Source of the DNA: WHSO01 sp963732875
Lineage (GTDB): Bacteria > Pseudomonadota > Alphaproteobacteria > SMXQ01
Length of the DNA stretch: 64,000 nucleotides
NCBI GenBank assembly: GCA_963732875.1
Contig: CAVTBD010000002.1
Coordinates: 992,001-1,056,000, forward strand
Direction: 5' to 3'
Positions 1 to 13,105 of this stretch are shown here, in pieces (positions within the stretch are counted from its first letter, which is position 1; each line of letters begins with the position of its first letter). The notes below the pieces were generated by a model. That model was not told where the DNA came from. It worked only from the letters and a program-made list of their open reading frames with translations, and searched no databases. The position numbers and the translations under genes were made by a program.

Positions 1-13
1 CCTTGGCCTCATC

Positions 14-538
14 TTACTTCACGCTAATGCAGGTGCAGGCGGCAAGATGCGCCACCTTGTGCGACACGCTGCCTACGACCAGTCCTTTCAAGGTGCCGAG
101 CCCTCGGCTACCCATGACGATGGCGTCAACCATTTCTCGCTCGGCCGTCGCCAAGATCGAGGCGGCGGCGTCGCCGACCACGATCACCGTCTTGACTTTG
201 CTGACGCCTTGATCGACCGCATCCTGTTTGGCATCGACGACGATGCGCTCGGCTAATTCCGCCCGGATACGCGAAGCGGCGAGTGTATGCTCGGATTCCA
301 GCAACACCGGCCCTGCCTCGGGCACCAGCATCGGCCCGGGATCGGGCGCCGCGAGGCCGCTGAGATCGAGCCCTTTTTTCATTGCGAGCTGGCGCAGCGA
401 TGACGTTAGCGGCGCACCGTCGACGGCGGAAAGAAAGATCAATTCCGCTCCGTAGCGTTGCGCCAAATCGGCGCCAAGACGTTGGGCTTTCTCGGCATGC
501 GGGGAGCCGTCGGTTGCGACGAGAATCCTAGTGAACAT
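14..538 (-). CDS. universal stress protein (UspA family)
   Basis: A 174-residue UspA-fold protein, probably cytoplasmic and nucleotide-binding. It opens with the family's beta-1 signature (ILVATDGS, residues 4-11). Near the C-terminus it has the ATP-binding loop G-S-R-G followed nine residues later by G-S (about residues 143-157), which marks the ATP-binding subgroup. I start it at the ATG at 538 because the conserved first strand begins immediately after; an upstream in-frame ATG at 595 would add 19 unconserved residues. It is monocistronic here, and its stop lies 13 bases from the window edge. The stress it responds to cannot be read from sequence. Confidence 0.93.
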   Translation of the reverse strand: MFTRILVATDGSPHAEKAQRLGADLAQRYGAELIFLSAVDGAPLTSSLRQLAMKKGLDLSGLAAPDPGPMLVPEAGPVLLESEHTLAASRIRAELAERIVVDAKQDAVDQGVSKVKTVIVVGDAAASILATAEREMVDAIVMGSRGLGTLKGLVVGSVSHKVAHLAACTCISVK

Positions 539-850
539 CCACGCCTCCACTTTTTTCGTTGTTAAATTAGATGCCGCCCCGTTGGATTCTTTCAAATGTT
601 CTGTACCCCTTCAAGGGAGCAAAACAGTATCGCGGTGGTGCTGTCAGTCTAATACGAACTGATCTCAGAGTGTCACGTCACACCGCCCGTCACCTCGGGC
701 GAACTGTTGAAATAGCGGAATGGATTCTTCATCCGAGGAGGCTACGATCAACCCCTCCCCGCCTCTAGCCCGTTTAGTCTGACAAAGCCCAATCTCGAAC
801 GCTGTCTGTCTTTGATTTGACGCCGTTCTGCCTGCCACCGACTTAACGTG
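539..850. other. intergenic region without a recognisable gene
   Basis: About 310 bases between the stress-protein gene and the lpdD-like remnant. Possible reading frames on both strands are short and resemble no known family. It should contain the promoter of the stress-protein gene (minus strand), but I could not pick out a convincing -35/-10 pair. Bases 679-693 match a 15-base stretch of 16S rRNA, which I regard as chance. Confidence 0.5.
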
Positions 851-1086
851 TCAATGCCCTTCACTTACCTCGGCGCGTTCCAAGGCATCTATTACCTTGC
901 CTGTAATCTCCCGGCATCGCTCCATAATGATTTGAATGCCATCGGCAGGCAGGTCATCCCAATGGATTCCGGCGGTGACAACCACATTCGTCTTGAACCG
1001 TGCCGATATTGCTTCGGCCATCTCTTTGGCAACGCCATCTTCCTTATGCTTCCTGTCGCCGCTAAAGGAACAAACCTGAAACGAAC
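851..1086 (-). pseudogene. lpdD-like (prenylated flavin chaperone) gene, 5'-truncated remnant
   Basis: Read leftwards from the rRNA operon terminator, one frame stays open for about 80 codons and ends at the TGA at 851-853. It encodes a coherent sequence with the signature H-K-E-D followed by VVVTAGIHWDD and a C-terminal helix. I recognise this as the C-terminal two thirds of the LpdD family (about 125 residues), a small chaperone partner of UbiD-type decarboxylases that use prenylated FMN; Lactobacillus LpdD has the equivalent HKD...TAGIH motif. There is no usable start codon upstream: the frame meets an in-frame TAG inside the terminator hairpin. The 5' end has therefore been lost, apparently replaced by the end of the rRNA operon. 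No UbiD-like partner is in the window. Family assignment is from memory of the motif. Confidence 0.6.
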
Positions 1087-1121
1087 AAAACCCCGCTAAG
1101 CCATTGGCCTAACGGGGTTTT
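1087..1121 (-). terminator. Rho-independent terminator of the rRNA operon
   Basis: An inverted repeat with a 9-bp outer stem (AAAACCCCG / CGGGGTTTT) and a further inner stem, starting 3 bases past the CCA end of tRNA-fMet. On the minus-strand transcript the GC-rich stem is followed by TTTTG. Position and structure fit the end of the 16S-to-fMet transcription unit. Confidence 0.85.
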
Positions 1122-1123
1122 AT

Positions 1124-1201
<78 letters not shown>

Positions 1202-1307
1202 TCGAGATCGAAAAACGGTGCCGGTGAAATAAGTTGGGGCGGCCTTGGCCGCCCCCGTCACGACGTCATTGTGGGATGTTTGACCTTGGGAGACCCGCGC
1301 TTGGAAG

Positions 1308-1424
1308 GTCTGGCAGCGACCTACTCTCCCGTACCTTAAGGCACAGTACCATCGGCGCTGAGAGTTTTCACGGCCGAGTTCGGGATGGGATCGGGTGTAA
1401 GCCTCTCGCAAGGGCCACCAGACC
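1308..1424 (-). rRNA. rrf: 5S ribosomal RNA
   Basis: About 117 nt. The ends pair through a terminal helix (GGTCTGG at 1308-1314 with CCAGACC at 1418-1424). Internally the CCGAACTCGG and GATGGTACTG segments typical of bacterial 5S are present. Ends are set by the terminal helix and may be off by 1-3 nt. Confidence 0.95.
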
Positions 1425-1513
1425 GTCTAAGCGCGCGTCACCCGCCGGCCAATGGCCGGATCGTTCTTTGGTTGCCGCCGTCGCAGCGGGCTTGCCACTG
1501 CGCAGGACGAATG

Positions 1514-4272
<2,759 letters not shown>

Positions 4273-4401
4273 GCGAAATCCGTCTTGCGCAGGGACAAGC
4301 CCGACGCAGACGGCCGCAATCAAAGAACTATACAATTCGCGGAACCTCGCCCCGGAGCGCGACTAACACTCCGGAACATCCGCGAATTGCGGGTCAAACA
4401 T

Positions 4402-4420
4402 CTTCACAATGACAAAGAGC
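4402..4420 (-). promoter_or_regulatory. boxA-like antitermination element in the 16S-23S spacer
   Basis: On the transcribed strand the spacer between tRNA-Ala and 23S carries GCTCTTTGTCATTGTGAAG. Nearly the same string occurs in the leader before 16S (6418-6436). The GCTCTTT core resembles the NusB/NusE boxA of rRNA operons, and recurrence before both large rRNAs is what is expected of an antitermination signal. Confidence 0.6.
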
Positions 4421-4472
4421 CGGGCAAGACGGCAATGCCGCCTGGCCGAAACCTGTGTCCCTAGCGAGGGGT

Positions 4473-4548
4473 TGGTGGAGGTGAACGGGTTCGAACCGAT
4501 GACCTCCGGCTTGCAAAGCCGGCGCTCTCCCAGCTGAGCTACACCCCC
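4473..4548 (-). tRNA. tRNA-Ala (TGC)
   Basis: A 76-nt cloverleaf with encoded CCA. The acceptor stem begins GGGGGTG and the anticodon loop reads TTTGCAA, giving TGC. It lies in the internal spacer of the rRNA operon, downstream of tRNA-Ile. Confidence 0.98.
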
Positions 4549-4629
4549 AACTGAACCCTGAGGTTCCCGGGCCTGCGCCTTCCAGGAAAGCCGAACCTTC
4601 GTTCGCTCCGCCCCAACGTGCGCAGGATA

Positions 4630-4706
4630 TGGTGGGCCAGGGAGGACTTGAACCTCCGACCTCACGCTTATCAAGCGCGCGCTCTAACCAACTGAGCTAC
4701 TGGCCC
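4630..4706 (-). tRNA. tRNA-Ile (GAT)
   Basis: A 77-nt cloverleaf with encoded CCA. The acceptor stem begins GGGCCAG and the anticodon loop carries GAT. First tRNA after 16S in the internal spacer. Confidence 0.98.
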
Positions 4707-4819
4707 GCCGATCCTGCTCCGCGGCCGGATAGTCTGGCGGGTGCAGAGCCTCGCTATGGGAAGGGATACGCCGGCGGCGACATGCCAATTGTAAGGTGAT
4801 CGATCCGTTTCCGGATCGA

Positions 4820-6327
<1,508 letters not shown>

Positions 6328-6417
6328 AGGTTTGAAGCCTTCACAAACGCATGCGTTTTGGCAATACGCTTGCTTCGGCATGTAAGTCGACATGCCGCCG
6401 CCTGCGTATCCCTTCCT

Positions 6418-6436
6418 CTTCACAATGTAAAAGAGC
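6418..6436 (-). promoter_or_regulatory. boxA-like antitermination element in the rRNA leader
   Basis: On the transcribed strand the leader carries CGCTCTTTTACATTGTGAAG, about 90 nt upstream of mature 16S. It matches the element in the 16S-23S spacer at GCTCTTT and CATTGTGAAG. A boxA role is inferred from sequence and placement. Confidence 0.6.
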
Positions 6437-6449
6437 GGGCCGTAGAAAA

Positions 6450-6473
6450 CCCCCGTCCCAACGGGGTCGGGGG
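6450..6473 (-). promoter_or_regulatory. GC-rich leader hairpin followed by TTTT in the rRNA leader
   Basis: The transcript folds CCCCCG ... CGGGGG with an inner CCC/GGG extension, followed by TTTTC. It lies between the promoter and the boxA-like element. By form it is an intrinsic terminator or pause site inside the leader, so it could act as an early attenuator. That role is inference. Confidence 0.5.
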
Positions 6474-6488
6474 CCAACGGAGGTGCGC

Positions 6489-6517
6489 CTTATACGCGTC
6501 CGTCATTCCCCTGTCAA
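6489..6517 (-). promoter_or_regulatory. rRNA operon promoter (-35 TTGACA, 17 bp, -10 TATAAG)
   Basis: On the minus strand TTGACA (6512-6517) is separated by exactly 17 bp from TATAAG (6489-6494), a near-consensus housekeeping promoter. It lies about 160 bp upstream of mature 16S, and the -10 is followed by a GC-rich segment. It is the strongest promoter-like sequence I saw in the window. Confidence 0.85.
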
Positions 6518-6713
6518 ACCCCTTTTTCCCGCCGACCGCGAAGTTTTTTCCAACGTGGCGCCGGAACGGAATCCGGGACGGCGAAACGCCGCCGTCGCGG
6601 ACAAATAAGGGATCGATTTCCTACGATTGCCGGATGTCCATGCAGACATCGCGGTGCCATGTAATATAGGATTTTGCCGCGCCCGAGTAAAGACCGTGGA
6701 GAGACTCAGGGAA

Positions 6714-7191
6714 ATGAAAAATTCGCCTTGGAAACCAGCCCTTTGCTTCATCCTCCTCGCGGCCCTCGCCGGCTGCGGCCAAACCACCGAGCTCCAGGCC
6801 TCCCGCGCCACCCCCGAAGGGCAGGAACTCAGGCCCGTCCCTCGCCCAGTTCACCGATATCCCGATTCCGTCGGGCGCCTCCATGAACGTGGCGCGCAGC
6901 CTGATCTTCGGGCCGCGGGATGGCTGGATCGGACGTCTCGTATTCACAGCCTCCGACAGCCCGCAGCAAACCTTCGAGTTCTACAGCCGACAGATGCCGG
7001 GCTTCGGCTGGCAGGAGATCACCCGGGTGCGTGCCGAAGTGAGCGTGCTCAGCTACACACGCAGTGGACGGGCGGCGACCATCCAGATCGCCGGCACCAC
7101 GCTCGGCGGCTCGGAAATCAATTTCACCGTCTCGCCCCAGGCCCAGGGACCGGCCGGCGGCGGCGCGGTTCAGTCGGCGCCGCTGCGCTAG
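6714..7191 (+). pseudogene. small lipoprotein gene, frameshifted as read
   Basis: The ATG at 6714 opens a lipoprotein signal peptide (basic start, hydrophobic core, lipobox LAGC at about residues 18-21). About 40 codons on, that frame stops making sense. The next frame continues with LAQFTDIPIPSGASMN and a compact domain ending at 7191 (motifs FGWQEI, VSVLSYTR, ATIQI). The parts fit one precursor of about 158 residues if one extra base is present near 6828-6841. I know similar small 'FTDIPIP...' proteins only as uncharacterised alphaproteobacterial lipoproteins. It is transcribed divergently from the rRNA operon. A sequencing insertion is as likely as a true mutation. Confidence 0.6.
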
Positions 7192-7318
7192 ACTCGGCGG
7201 CGTTCCGGCGGGGTGGCCGCGCCCCCGCCCGGGGTGCTAGAAAGGCCGCGCTCAACGAAGCGCCGCTCAAGGCGCATATGGGGCGCGACAGCGCCTCCAA
7301 CGGAAACGACCAGGAACG

Positions 7319-8590
7319 ATGGCGGAGTCCCCTCAGGCCGGCGACGGCGGGAGCCACGAACAAAGCACGCGCATCCTCGGCCTGGTCTCGGCCGGGCATG
7401 CGCTTTCCAACTTCTATCTCCTGTGCCTGCCACCGCTGATCCCGCTGCTGAAGGCGGATTTCGGCGTGAGCTACGCGGCTCTCGGTGCGCTGCTCTCGGT
7501 GCGCTCCCTCGCCACCGGCTTCCTCCAGCTTCCCATGGGATTCCTGGTGGACCGCTTCGGCGGCAAGATTGTCCTGAGCTTCGGGCTCGTCGCCATGTCG
7601 CTGTCGTTCGCGATCATCGCCTTCATGCCGGACTACTGGTGGGCCATGGTCGCGACCACACTGCTCGGCATCGGCATCGCCACCATCCGCCCCTCCAACT
7701 ACACCATCCTGATCGCCTCCATGCCGCCGAAGTTCATCGGCCGCTCGTTCGGCATCAACATGTTTGCGGGCCACTCGGGACGCGTGATCGCGCCGCCCAT
7801 CATCATCTTCGCAGCGGGACTGTGGGGCTGGCGCGTCGCCATGCTGATCGCCGCCGCCATCGGCCTCGTCGTCACCATCGGCATCCTGTCGCAGTGGCGC
7901 GTGGTACGCGATGACACCGAAGTGGGCGAGCAGCGGAAAAAAGGCCCGGGTTTCGTCGAGGAAGTCCGGCTGCTCGCCTCGCGCTCGGTGCTGCTGTTTT
8001 TCCTGTTCTATCTGCTCAATGCGCTCGCGACCAACGGCATCCACTCGTTCATCGTGACCGCGCTGGCGCAGCTCCACCACACGCCGCTCGCGGCCGCCTC
8101 GACCGCGCTCACCGCCTACCTGGTGGCAAGCGCAGTCGGCGTGCTGGCGGGCGGCTTCCTGGTCGACAAGACGCCAAAGCATGAGCTGGTCGCAGTGCTC
8201 GCCCTGTCTTGCTCGGCGGCGCTTCTGGTCGCGCTGGGCTCGGTGTCGCTGCCGATCGTGGTGATCGTCGCGGTCATGACCACGATCGGGATATTCCAGG
8301 GCACCGTACGCCCGGCGCGTGACATGCTGATCCGCGCCATCCTGCCGAAGGAATCCTTCGGCAAGGCGATCTCCATGGTCGCGACTGGCGCTGCTATCGG
8401 CGGCTCGATCGCGCCGGTGGTGTTCGGCTGGATCATGGACGTGGGCGCGGCGCGACTGGTATTCTACCTATTGGCCGTGTGTCTGGTGCTGATCGCCGCG
8501 ACCGTGCTCGTCCCCAAGGAGAAGATCATCATGCCGGTGGATGATCCGGACACGGAATCCGACGACAGCCGCAAGCAGGAAGTCCCGTAA
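7319..8590 (+). CDS. MFS transporter
   Basis: A 423-residue integral membrane protein with about 12 hydrophobic segments. It has the MFS signature between helices 2 and 3 (GFLVDRFGGK, about residues 78-87) and a weaker repeat of it in the second half. The overall pattern resembles the fosmidomycin-resistance-like and anion/drug branches of the family. The substrate cannot be read from sequence. It is the first intact gene of a plus-strand run that continues through the binding protein, the ligase and the Rieske oxygenase; its TAA overlaps the next ATG by one base. That context suggests uptake or export of the compound the cluster acts on. Confidence 0.88.
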   Translation: MAESPQAGDGGSHEQSTRILGLVSAGHALSNFYLLCLPPLIPLLKADFGVSYAALGALLSVRSLATGFLQLPMGFLVDRFGGKIVLSFGLVAMSLSFAIIAFMPDYWWAMVATTLLGIGIATIRPSNYTILIASMPPKFIGRSFGINMFAGHSGRVIAPPIIIFAAGLWGWRVAMLIAAAIGLVVTIGILSQWRVVRDDTEVGEQRKKGPGFVEEVRLLASRSVLLFFLFYLLNALATNGIHSFIVTALAQLHHTPLAAASTALTAYLVASAVGVLAGGFLVDKTPKHELVAVLALSCSAALLVALGSVSLPIVVIVAVMTTIGIFQGTVRPARDMLIRAILPKESFGKAISMVATGAAIGGSIAPVVFGWIMDVGAARLVFYLLAVCLVLIAATVLVPKEKIIMPVDDPDTESDDSRKQEVP

Positions 8591-9510
8591 TGCGCATCGC
8601 CGCCGTAGACCTTGTCAGCAATACCTGCTTACCGGCGCTGGCCGCCGACGAGCTCGGCTTCTTCAAGGCCGAGGGGCTCGATGCCAGGATCGAACTCGTT
8701 CCGATGCTGGGCGCGACGCGGGCGCTCCGCGACGGCACCGCCGATGCCATGATCGCGGGGTCGGTCCACGATCTCCTCACAGAATTCAGGGACTGGCAGG
8801 GTGTAAAAATCTGCGTCGCCCTGTCCCAAGGCACGCCATGGCTGCTGACTGTCCGCGCCGATCTCGCGGCGGCCCATGGCGATTTCGAGGCGCTGCGGGG
8901 ACTGCGCTTGACCGCCGCGGAAGGCCCCGACCTCGTCTTCAAGGAATGCCTGCGCCGTGCCGGCCTGGACCCGGAACACGACCTCGATATCGTCGAGGTG
9001 CCGGGTGCCAAGGAACGTCACGTCTCGTTTGGCGTGTTCGCGGCACAGGCGCTCGAGGAGGGCAAGGTCGACGGGTTCTGGGCCAATGCCATGGGTGCGG
9101 AAACCGCCGTCACACGGGGGGTCGGCAAGATCCATGTCGACGTGCGGCGGGGCGACGACCCCGACGACGTACGCCTGTTCACCTTCGCCGGCCTCGCGAC
9201 CACGGACGACTTCGTCGCGCGCGAGCCGGGCGAGGTCGATGCCGCCGTCAGGGCCATCGTCAAGGCACAGAAGGCGCTACGCGCCGATCCCGCGCTCGCC
9301 CGCGACGTGGGCGCCCGCAAGTTTCCACCAGCAGCAGCAGCCCTGATCGCAAACGTCGTCACCCGCGACGCCGCCTTCTACGACCCCGTCATTTCCGAGA
9401 CGGCGGTGCGCCATCTCAACGCGTTCGCCCAGTCCATCGGCCACCTGTCGGGGCCGGTGCCCTACCAGCGGGTGGTCGCGACCCGCTGCCGGCCGCTCTG
9501 GACAAATTGA
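8590..9510 (+). CDS. NMT1/THI5-like (ABC-type) substrate-binding protein without signal peptide
   Basis: A 306-residue protein with the periplasmic-binding-protein-like II fold of the NMT1/THI5/SsuA group. The N-terminal strand is followed by a GFFKAEGLDA-type segment, then a segment with GSVHDL, then a domain with GFWANAMG. Such proteins bind nitrate, sulfonates, taurine, aromatic acids or thiamine precursors. The start overlaps the MFS stop (TAATG), so the N-terminus is well fixed, and it has no signal peptide. No ABC permease or ATPase is nearby. It may act in the cytoplasm as a binding or regulatory protein, or the exported form may have been lost. Confidence 0.75.
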   Translation: MRIAAVDLVSNTCLPALAADELGFFKAEGLDARIELVPMLGATRALRDGTADAMIAGSVHDLLTEFRDWQGVKICVALSQGTPWLLTVRADLAAAHGDFEALRGLRLTAAEGPDLVFKECLRRAGLDPEHDLDIVEVPGAKERHVSFGVFAAQALEEGKVDGFWANAMGAETAVTRGVGKIHVDVRRGDDPDDVRLFTFAGLATTDDFVAREPGEVDAAVRAIVKAQKALRADPALARDVGARKFPPAAAALIANVVTRDAAFYDPVISETAVRHLNAFAQSIGHLSGPVPYQRVVATRCRPLWTN

Positions 9511-9557
9511 CGCCCACGGGCGGGCTCCCTACCATTGCCAAAACGCCGGGGAGTCCC

Positions 9558-11053
9558 ATGACCAAGCCGCTTGCCTTCATCCGCCGACACGGGCTCTGGA
9601 CCGATGCGCAGGAACGTGCCGCGGCCGATCTGAAGCACCGCCTCAAAGCCGAGGACGTGAAGCTGGTCCGGCTCGCCTGGGCCGACCCGCACGGCGCATC
9701 CCGGGCCAAGGCCGTCACCCTCCCCGTGTTCCTGAGCGCGCTCGAGGCCGGCTACAACATCAACGTCGCGACCACCACGCTCGATTCGTCGAACGCGCGG
9801 ACGTTCAGCTCGTTCACGCGCGGCGGCGGGCTCGGCCTCGACGAGATGACGGGCTCGCCCAACATCACCATCGTTCCCGATCCCGGCACTTTCCGGATGC
9901 TGCCCTGGGCGCCCGGCGTCGGCTGGATATTGTGCGACGAGTATTTCAACACGGGCGCGGTCTACCCATTCTCGCCGCGTCAGCTCTTGCGCCACCAGCT
10001 TGCGAAGCTGGGCGAGGACGGTATGCGCTGCGTCGTCGGCCTCGAGGTCGAATGGTATCTGCTCCGCCTCGCCGAGGATCACCTCACCGACGAGCACGTC
10101 GGCGCGCCCGGCATGCGGGCACGGCCCGTCCATACCTATCCCGTGGAACCAGGATATTCGTACCATTCCGAATCGAACATGGACCTGATGCAGCCGGTGC
10201 TGTCGGCGCTGGCCGAGGCCTACGAGCAGATCGGTCTACCGCTGCGCTCGCTCGAGAACGAATGGGGCCCCGGTCAGGTGGAGAGCACCTTCGCCGCGGA
10301 GGACGCGCTCAAGGCGGCCGATGACCTTATCCTGTTCCGCACCGCCACCAAGCAGGTGTGCCGGCGGCTCGGCTACGTCGCGACCTTCATGTGCCGCCCC
10401 GGCCTCAAGAGCTACTACTCGAGCGGCTGGCACCTGCATCAGTCGCTGGTTGATGCCGGTACTGGCCGCAACCTGCTGATGCCCGAAAGCCAGGAACGAG
10501 AAGCTGTCGACGCTCGGCATGGGCTACCTCGGCGGGCTGGTCGCGCACGCGGAGGCCTGCGCCGCCTTCACCACGCCTACCGTCAATGGCTACCGCCGCT
10601 TCCGCCCCAATTCGCTGGCCCCCGACCGCGCCGGATGGGGATACGATCATCGCGGCGCCATGCTGCGCGTCCTCGGCGGCGTCGGCGATCCCGGCACGCG
10701 GATCGAGAATCGCGTCGGCGAGCCTGCCGCCAATCCCTACCTCTACATCGCTTCGCAGATCGTCGCCGGGCGCGACGGAATCGAGGAACAAGCGCGATCC
10801 CGGCCCCCAGGACGATGAGCCCTATGCCGCCGAGCGCTCGCCCCTGCCCGCCAGCCTGACGGCGGCCCTCGACGCGCTCGACGGGAGCGCCCTGTTCCGC
10901 GCCGAGGTGAGCGATACCTTCATCAACTATTTCCTCAAGCTGAAGCGCAACGAAGCCGGTCGATTTATGCGCTACATGGAAGAGACCGCGACGGCCCAGC
11001 CCAGTGACGATGTCACCGCATGGGAGCAGAACGAATATTTCGACTTCTTCTGA
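9558..11053 (+). pseudogene. glutamine-synthetase-family ligase (gamma-glutamyl-amine synthetase-like), two apparent frameshifts
   Basis: From the ATG at 9558 the frame encodes an N-terminal beta-grasp domain and most of a GS catalytic domain. Metal and ATP-site motifs are visible: VGLEVEWYL, ENEWGPGQVEST and GWHLHQS. Continuity is lost near 10490-10503, where one extra base moves the gene to a frame reading LSTLGMGYLGG and later NRVGEPAANPYLY. A second extra base near 10783-10795 moves it to the frame reading RDPGPQDDEPYA and ending at 11053. Read through, the product is about 497 residues, the normal length. The family ligates glutamate to ammonia or to amines. Position directly before a Rieske oxygenase suggests an amine substrate, as for TdnQ/AtdA1. 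Two insertions in a gene otherwise conserved to its end point to assembly errors. Confidence 0.75.
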
Positions 11054-11096
11054 TGCCCGTCCTAGGCTGCAGCAGGTGTCGCGAAGGCAGGAACTC

Positions 11097-12476
11097 ATGT
11101 CGCTAGACGGATCGAACCGGCCCCAGAGGCCGCTCGGGCATGCGCCGCTTCCCTACGACTGGGACGAGCTGGTGCAGGAGGATCGCGTTCACCGGCTGAT
11201 CTATACCGCGCCCGACATCTTCGCCGCCGAGATGACCCACATATTCGGGGGTGTCTGGACCTACCTCGCCCACGAAAGCCAGATTCCCGATAACGACGAT
11301 TACGTGACCGTGCGGCTCGGCCTGCGCCCGCTGATCGTGCTGCGCGATTCCGGCGGCAAGGTGCGCGCGCTCTACAACCGCTGCACCCATCGCGGCGCCA
11401 CGCTGTGCCGCGAGGTCCACGGCTCGGCCAAGGTGTTCCAGTGCGCCTATCACGGCTGGACCTACATGAACACGGGCGAGTTGCGCGGCGTACCGTGGCC
11501 CGACGGGTACGCCTGCGACTTCAAGGACACGAAGTTCAATCTTGCGCAGGTGCCGCGCGTGGAAAGCTACCGCGGCTTCATCTTCGGCACGCTTAACGCC
11601 GACATGCCGTCACTCGCCGATTACCTCGGCCCGGTCAGGAAACCGATCGACGAATGGCTCGACCGTCACCCCGGCGGCCGCGTCGTCGTGCGCGAGGCGA
11701 ACCGTCTCAAATTCAAGGGCAACTGGAAGCTCGCCTACGACAATTCGGCGGACGGCTACCACGTCAAATTCTCGCACCGCTCCCTGCTCGATACCGAGAA
11801 CCGCCTCAAGAAAGGCAACGAGAAGGGGATGTCGTTCTACAAGGAGCGGCCGGACGACGCGCCCATGTACGTGCAGTACCTGGGCCACGGGCACCACTTC
11901 AAGGACAAGCGCCCCAACGTCGAGAAGCGGCCCGGCGCGCTGTGGGAGATCGAGGGAGCCGCCCCGGGCATGGAGTACTTCGAGGAAGAGGTGCGCAGGC
12001 GGCTCGGCGACGATGCCGCGCACGCGCTCGACCTCGCCGCTTCGGAGCCGGTCAACATCAACGTGTTCCCCAACCTACTCATTCTCGGCAACCACATCCA
12101 GGTGATCGAGCCGGTCTCGGTAACCGAAACCAACACGACCTGGTACGGCACCGCCATCGTCGACGAACACGACACGCTCCACGGCACGGCGGACCTCGTC
12201 AACGCGTTTCGCATGCGCACTCAGGAGGGATTCCCCAACTTCGGCGAGGTGGACGACGCCACCAACTTCGAGGAGATCCAGCGCGGCCTCGCCTGCCTCG
12301 AGGACGAATGGGTCTACATGCACCGGGGCCTCGGCATCGCGGAGCGCTACACGACCGATGCGGACGGCACCATCAAGGCGCCCGCGACCGACGAAGTCTT
12401 CATGCGCGAGGCCTTCAAGGAATGGAAGCGCCTGATGGCCACGAGCCCCGCCCTCGAAGTCCGGCGCGAGGCCTGA
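11097..12476 (+). CDS. aromatic-ring-hydroxylating (Rieske) dioxygenase, alpha subunit
   Basis: A 459-residue large subunit. The Rieske [2Fe-2S] ligands are C96-x-H98 and C116-x2-H119. The mononuclear iron site is D219-x2-H222-x4-H227, with D219 as the likely bridging Asp. Its architecture resembles benzoate/anthranilate dioxygenase large subunits. It would dihydroxylate an aromatic ring using O2 and electrons from a reductase that is not in the window. I start it at the ATG at 11097, because the frame upstream to 11004 overlaps the ligase gene and is unconserved. The beta subunit follows 6 bases after its stop. Confidence 0.93.
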   Translation: MSLDGSNRPQRPLGHAPLPYDWDELVQEDRVHRLIYTAPDIFAAEMTHIFGGVWTYLAHESQIPDNDDYVTVRLGLRPLIVLRDSGGKVRALYNRCTHRGATLCREVHGSAKVFQCAYHGWTYMNTGELRGVPWPDGYACDFKDTKFNLAQVPRVESYRGFIFGTLNADMPSLADYLGPVRKPIDEWLDRHPGGRVVVREANRLKFKGNWKLAYDNSADGYHVKFSHRSLLDTENRLKKGNEKGMSFYKERPDDAPMYVQYLGHGHHFKDKRPNVEKRPGALWEIEGAAPGMEYFEEEVRRRLGDDAAHALDLAASEPVNINVFPNLLILGNHIQVIEPVSVTETNTTWYGTAIVDEHDTLHGTADLVNAFRMRTQEGFPNFGEVDDATNFEEIQRGLACLEDEWVYMHRGLGIAERYTTDADGTIKAPATDEVFMREAFKEWKRLMATSPALEVRREA

Positions 12477-12482
12477 ACTGTC

Positions 12483-13070
12483 ATGGCCGCGGCCCCCGAC
12501 CCGTCCCGCACCTCACACTACGTCACGACGGCATTCTACGACCGCCTCGTCGCCGCATTCACCGACTGGCAGCGCGACGAATACGTGGTGCGCGACCCCG
12601 GTATCCGGGACGAGATCGCCGCCTTGCTCGCCCGCGAGGCACGGCTCCTCGACCAGCATCGTTACGGTGAGTGGCTCGCGATGTTTGCGCGCGAGTGCGT
12701 GTACTGGGTTCCGGCAACCCCCGAGGGCGGCGATCCCCGCCGCGAGGTCGCCGTCGCGTTCGACGACCGACGCCGGCTCGAAGACCGCACCTACCGCCTG
12801 CAGACGGGCGCGGCCTGGTCGCAGGTGCCGCGCTCCCGTACCGCGCATTTCGTTTCCAACGTCGAGCTCTTCGCGCGCGACGACAGGGGGCCGCTAATGG
12901 CTCGCTCGAACCTTCTGGTGACGGAATTCCGTGCGGGCGAGACCCGCTCGCTTGCGGGCTGGTGCGCACACCGGCTTCAGCGGGAGGCCCACGGCTGGGA
13001 AATCCTCGTCAAGCAGGTGAACCTGCTGGAGTGCGACCAGAACCTACGCAATCCAAGCATTATTCTGTGA
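12483..13070 (+). CDS. aromatic-ring-hydroxylating dioxygenase, beta subunit
   Basis: A 195-residue NTF2/scytalone-dehydratase-like protein typical of Rieske oxygenase small subunits, with an N-terminal helix bundle, LLDQHRYGEWLAMF and a central YRLQTG...RTAHFVSNVE strand region. It is structural in the alpha3beta3 oxygenase and has no catalytic iron site. It begins 6 bases after the alpha gene, so the two are surely co-transcribed. Confidence 0.92.
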   Translation: MAAAPDPSRTSHYVTTAFYDRLVAAFTDWQRDEYVVRDPGIRDEIAALLAREARLLDQHRYGEWLAMFARECVYWVPATPEGGDPRREVAVAFDDRRRLEDRTYRLQTGAAWSQVPRSRTAHFVSNVELFARDDRGPLMARSNLLVTEFRAGETRSLAGWCAHRLQREAHGWEILVKQVNLLECDQNLRNPSIIL

Positions 13071-13105
13071 GGTCGAAGCCGACGGTAGCCGAAAGGAGCA
13101 GCCTC

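Noticed and set aside
679..693. A 15-base match to 16S rRNA (around CACACCGCCCGTCAC) upstream of the stress-protein gene
   Set aside because: Flanking bases do not match 16S on either side, so it is too short to call a rRNA fragment.
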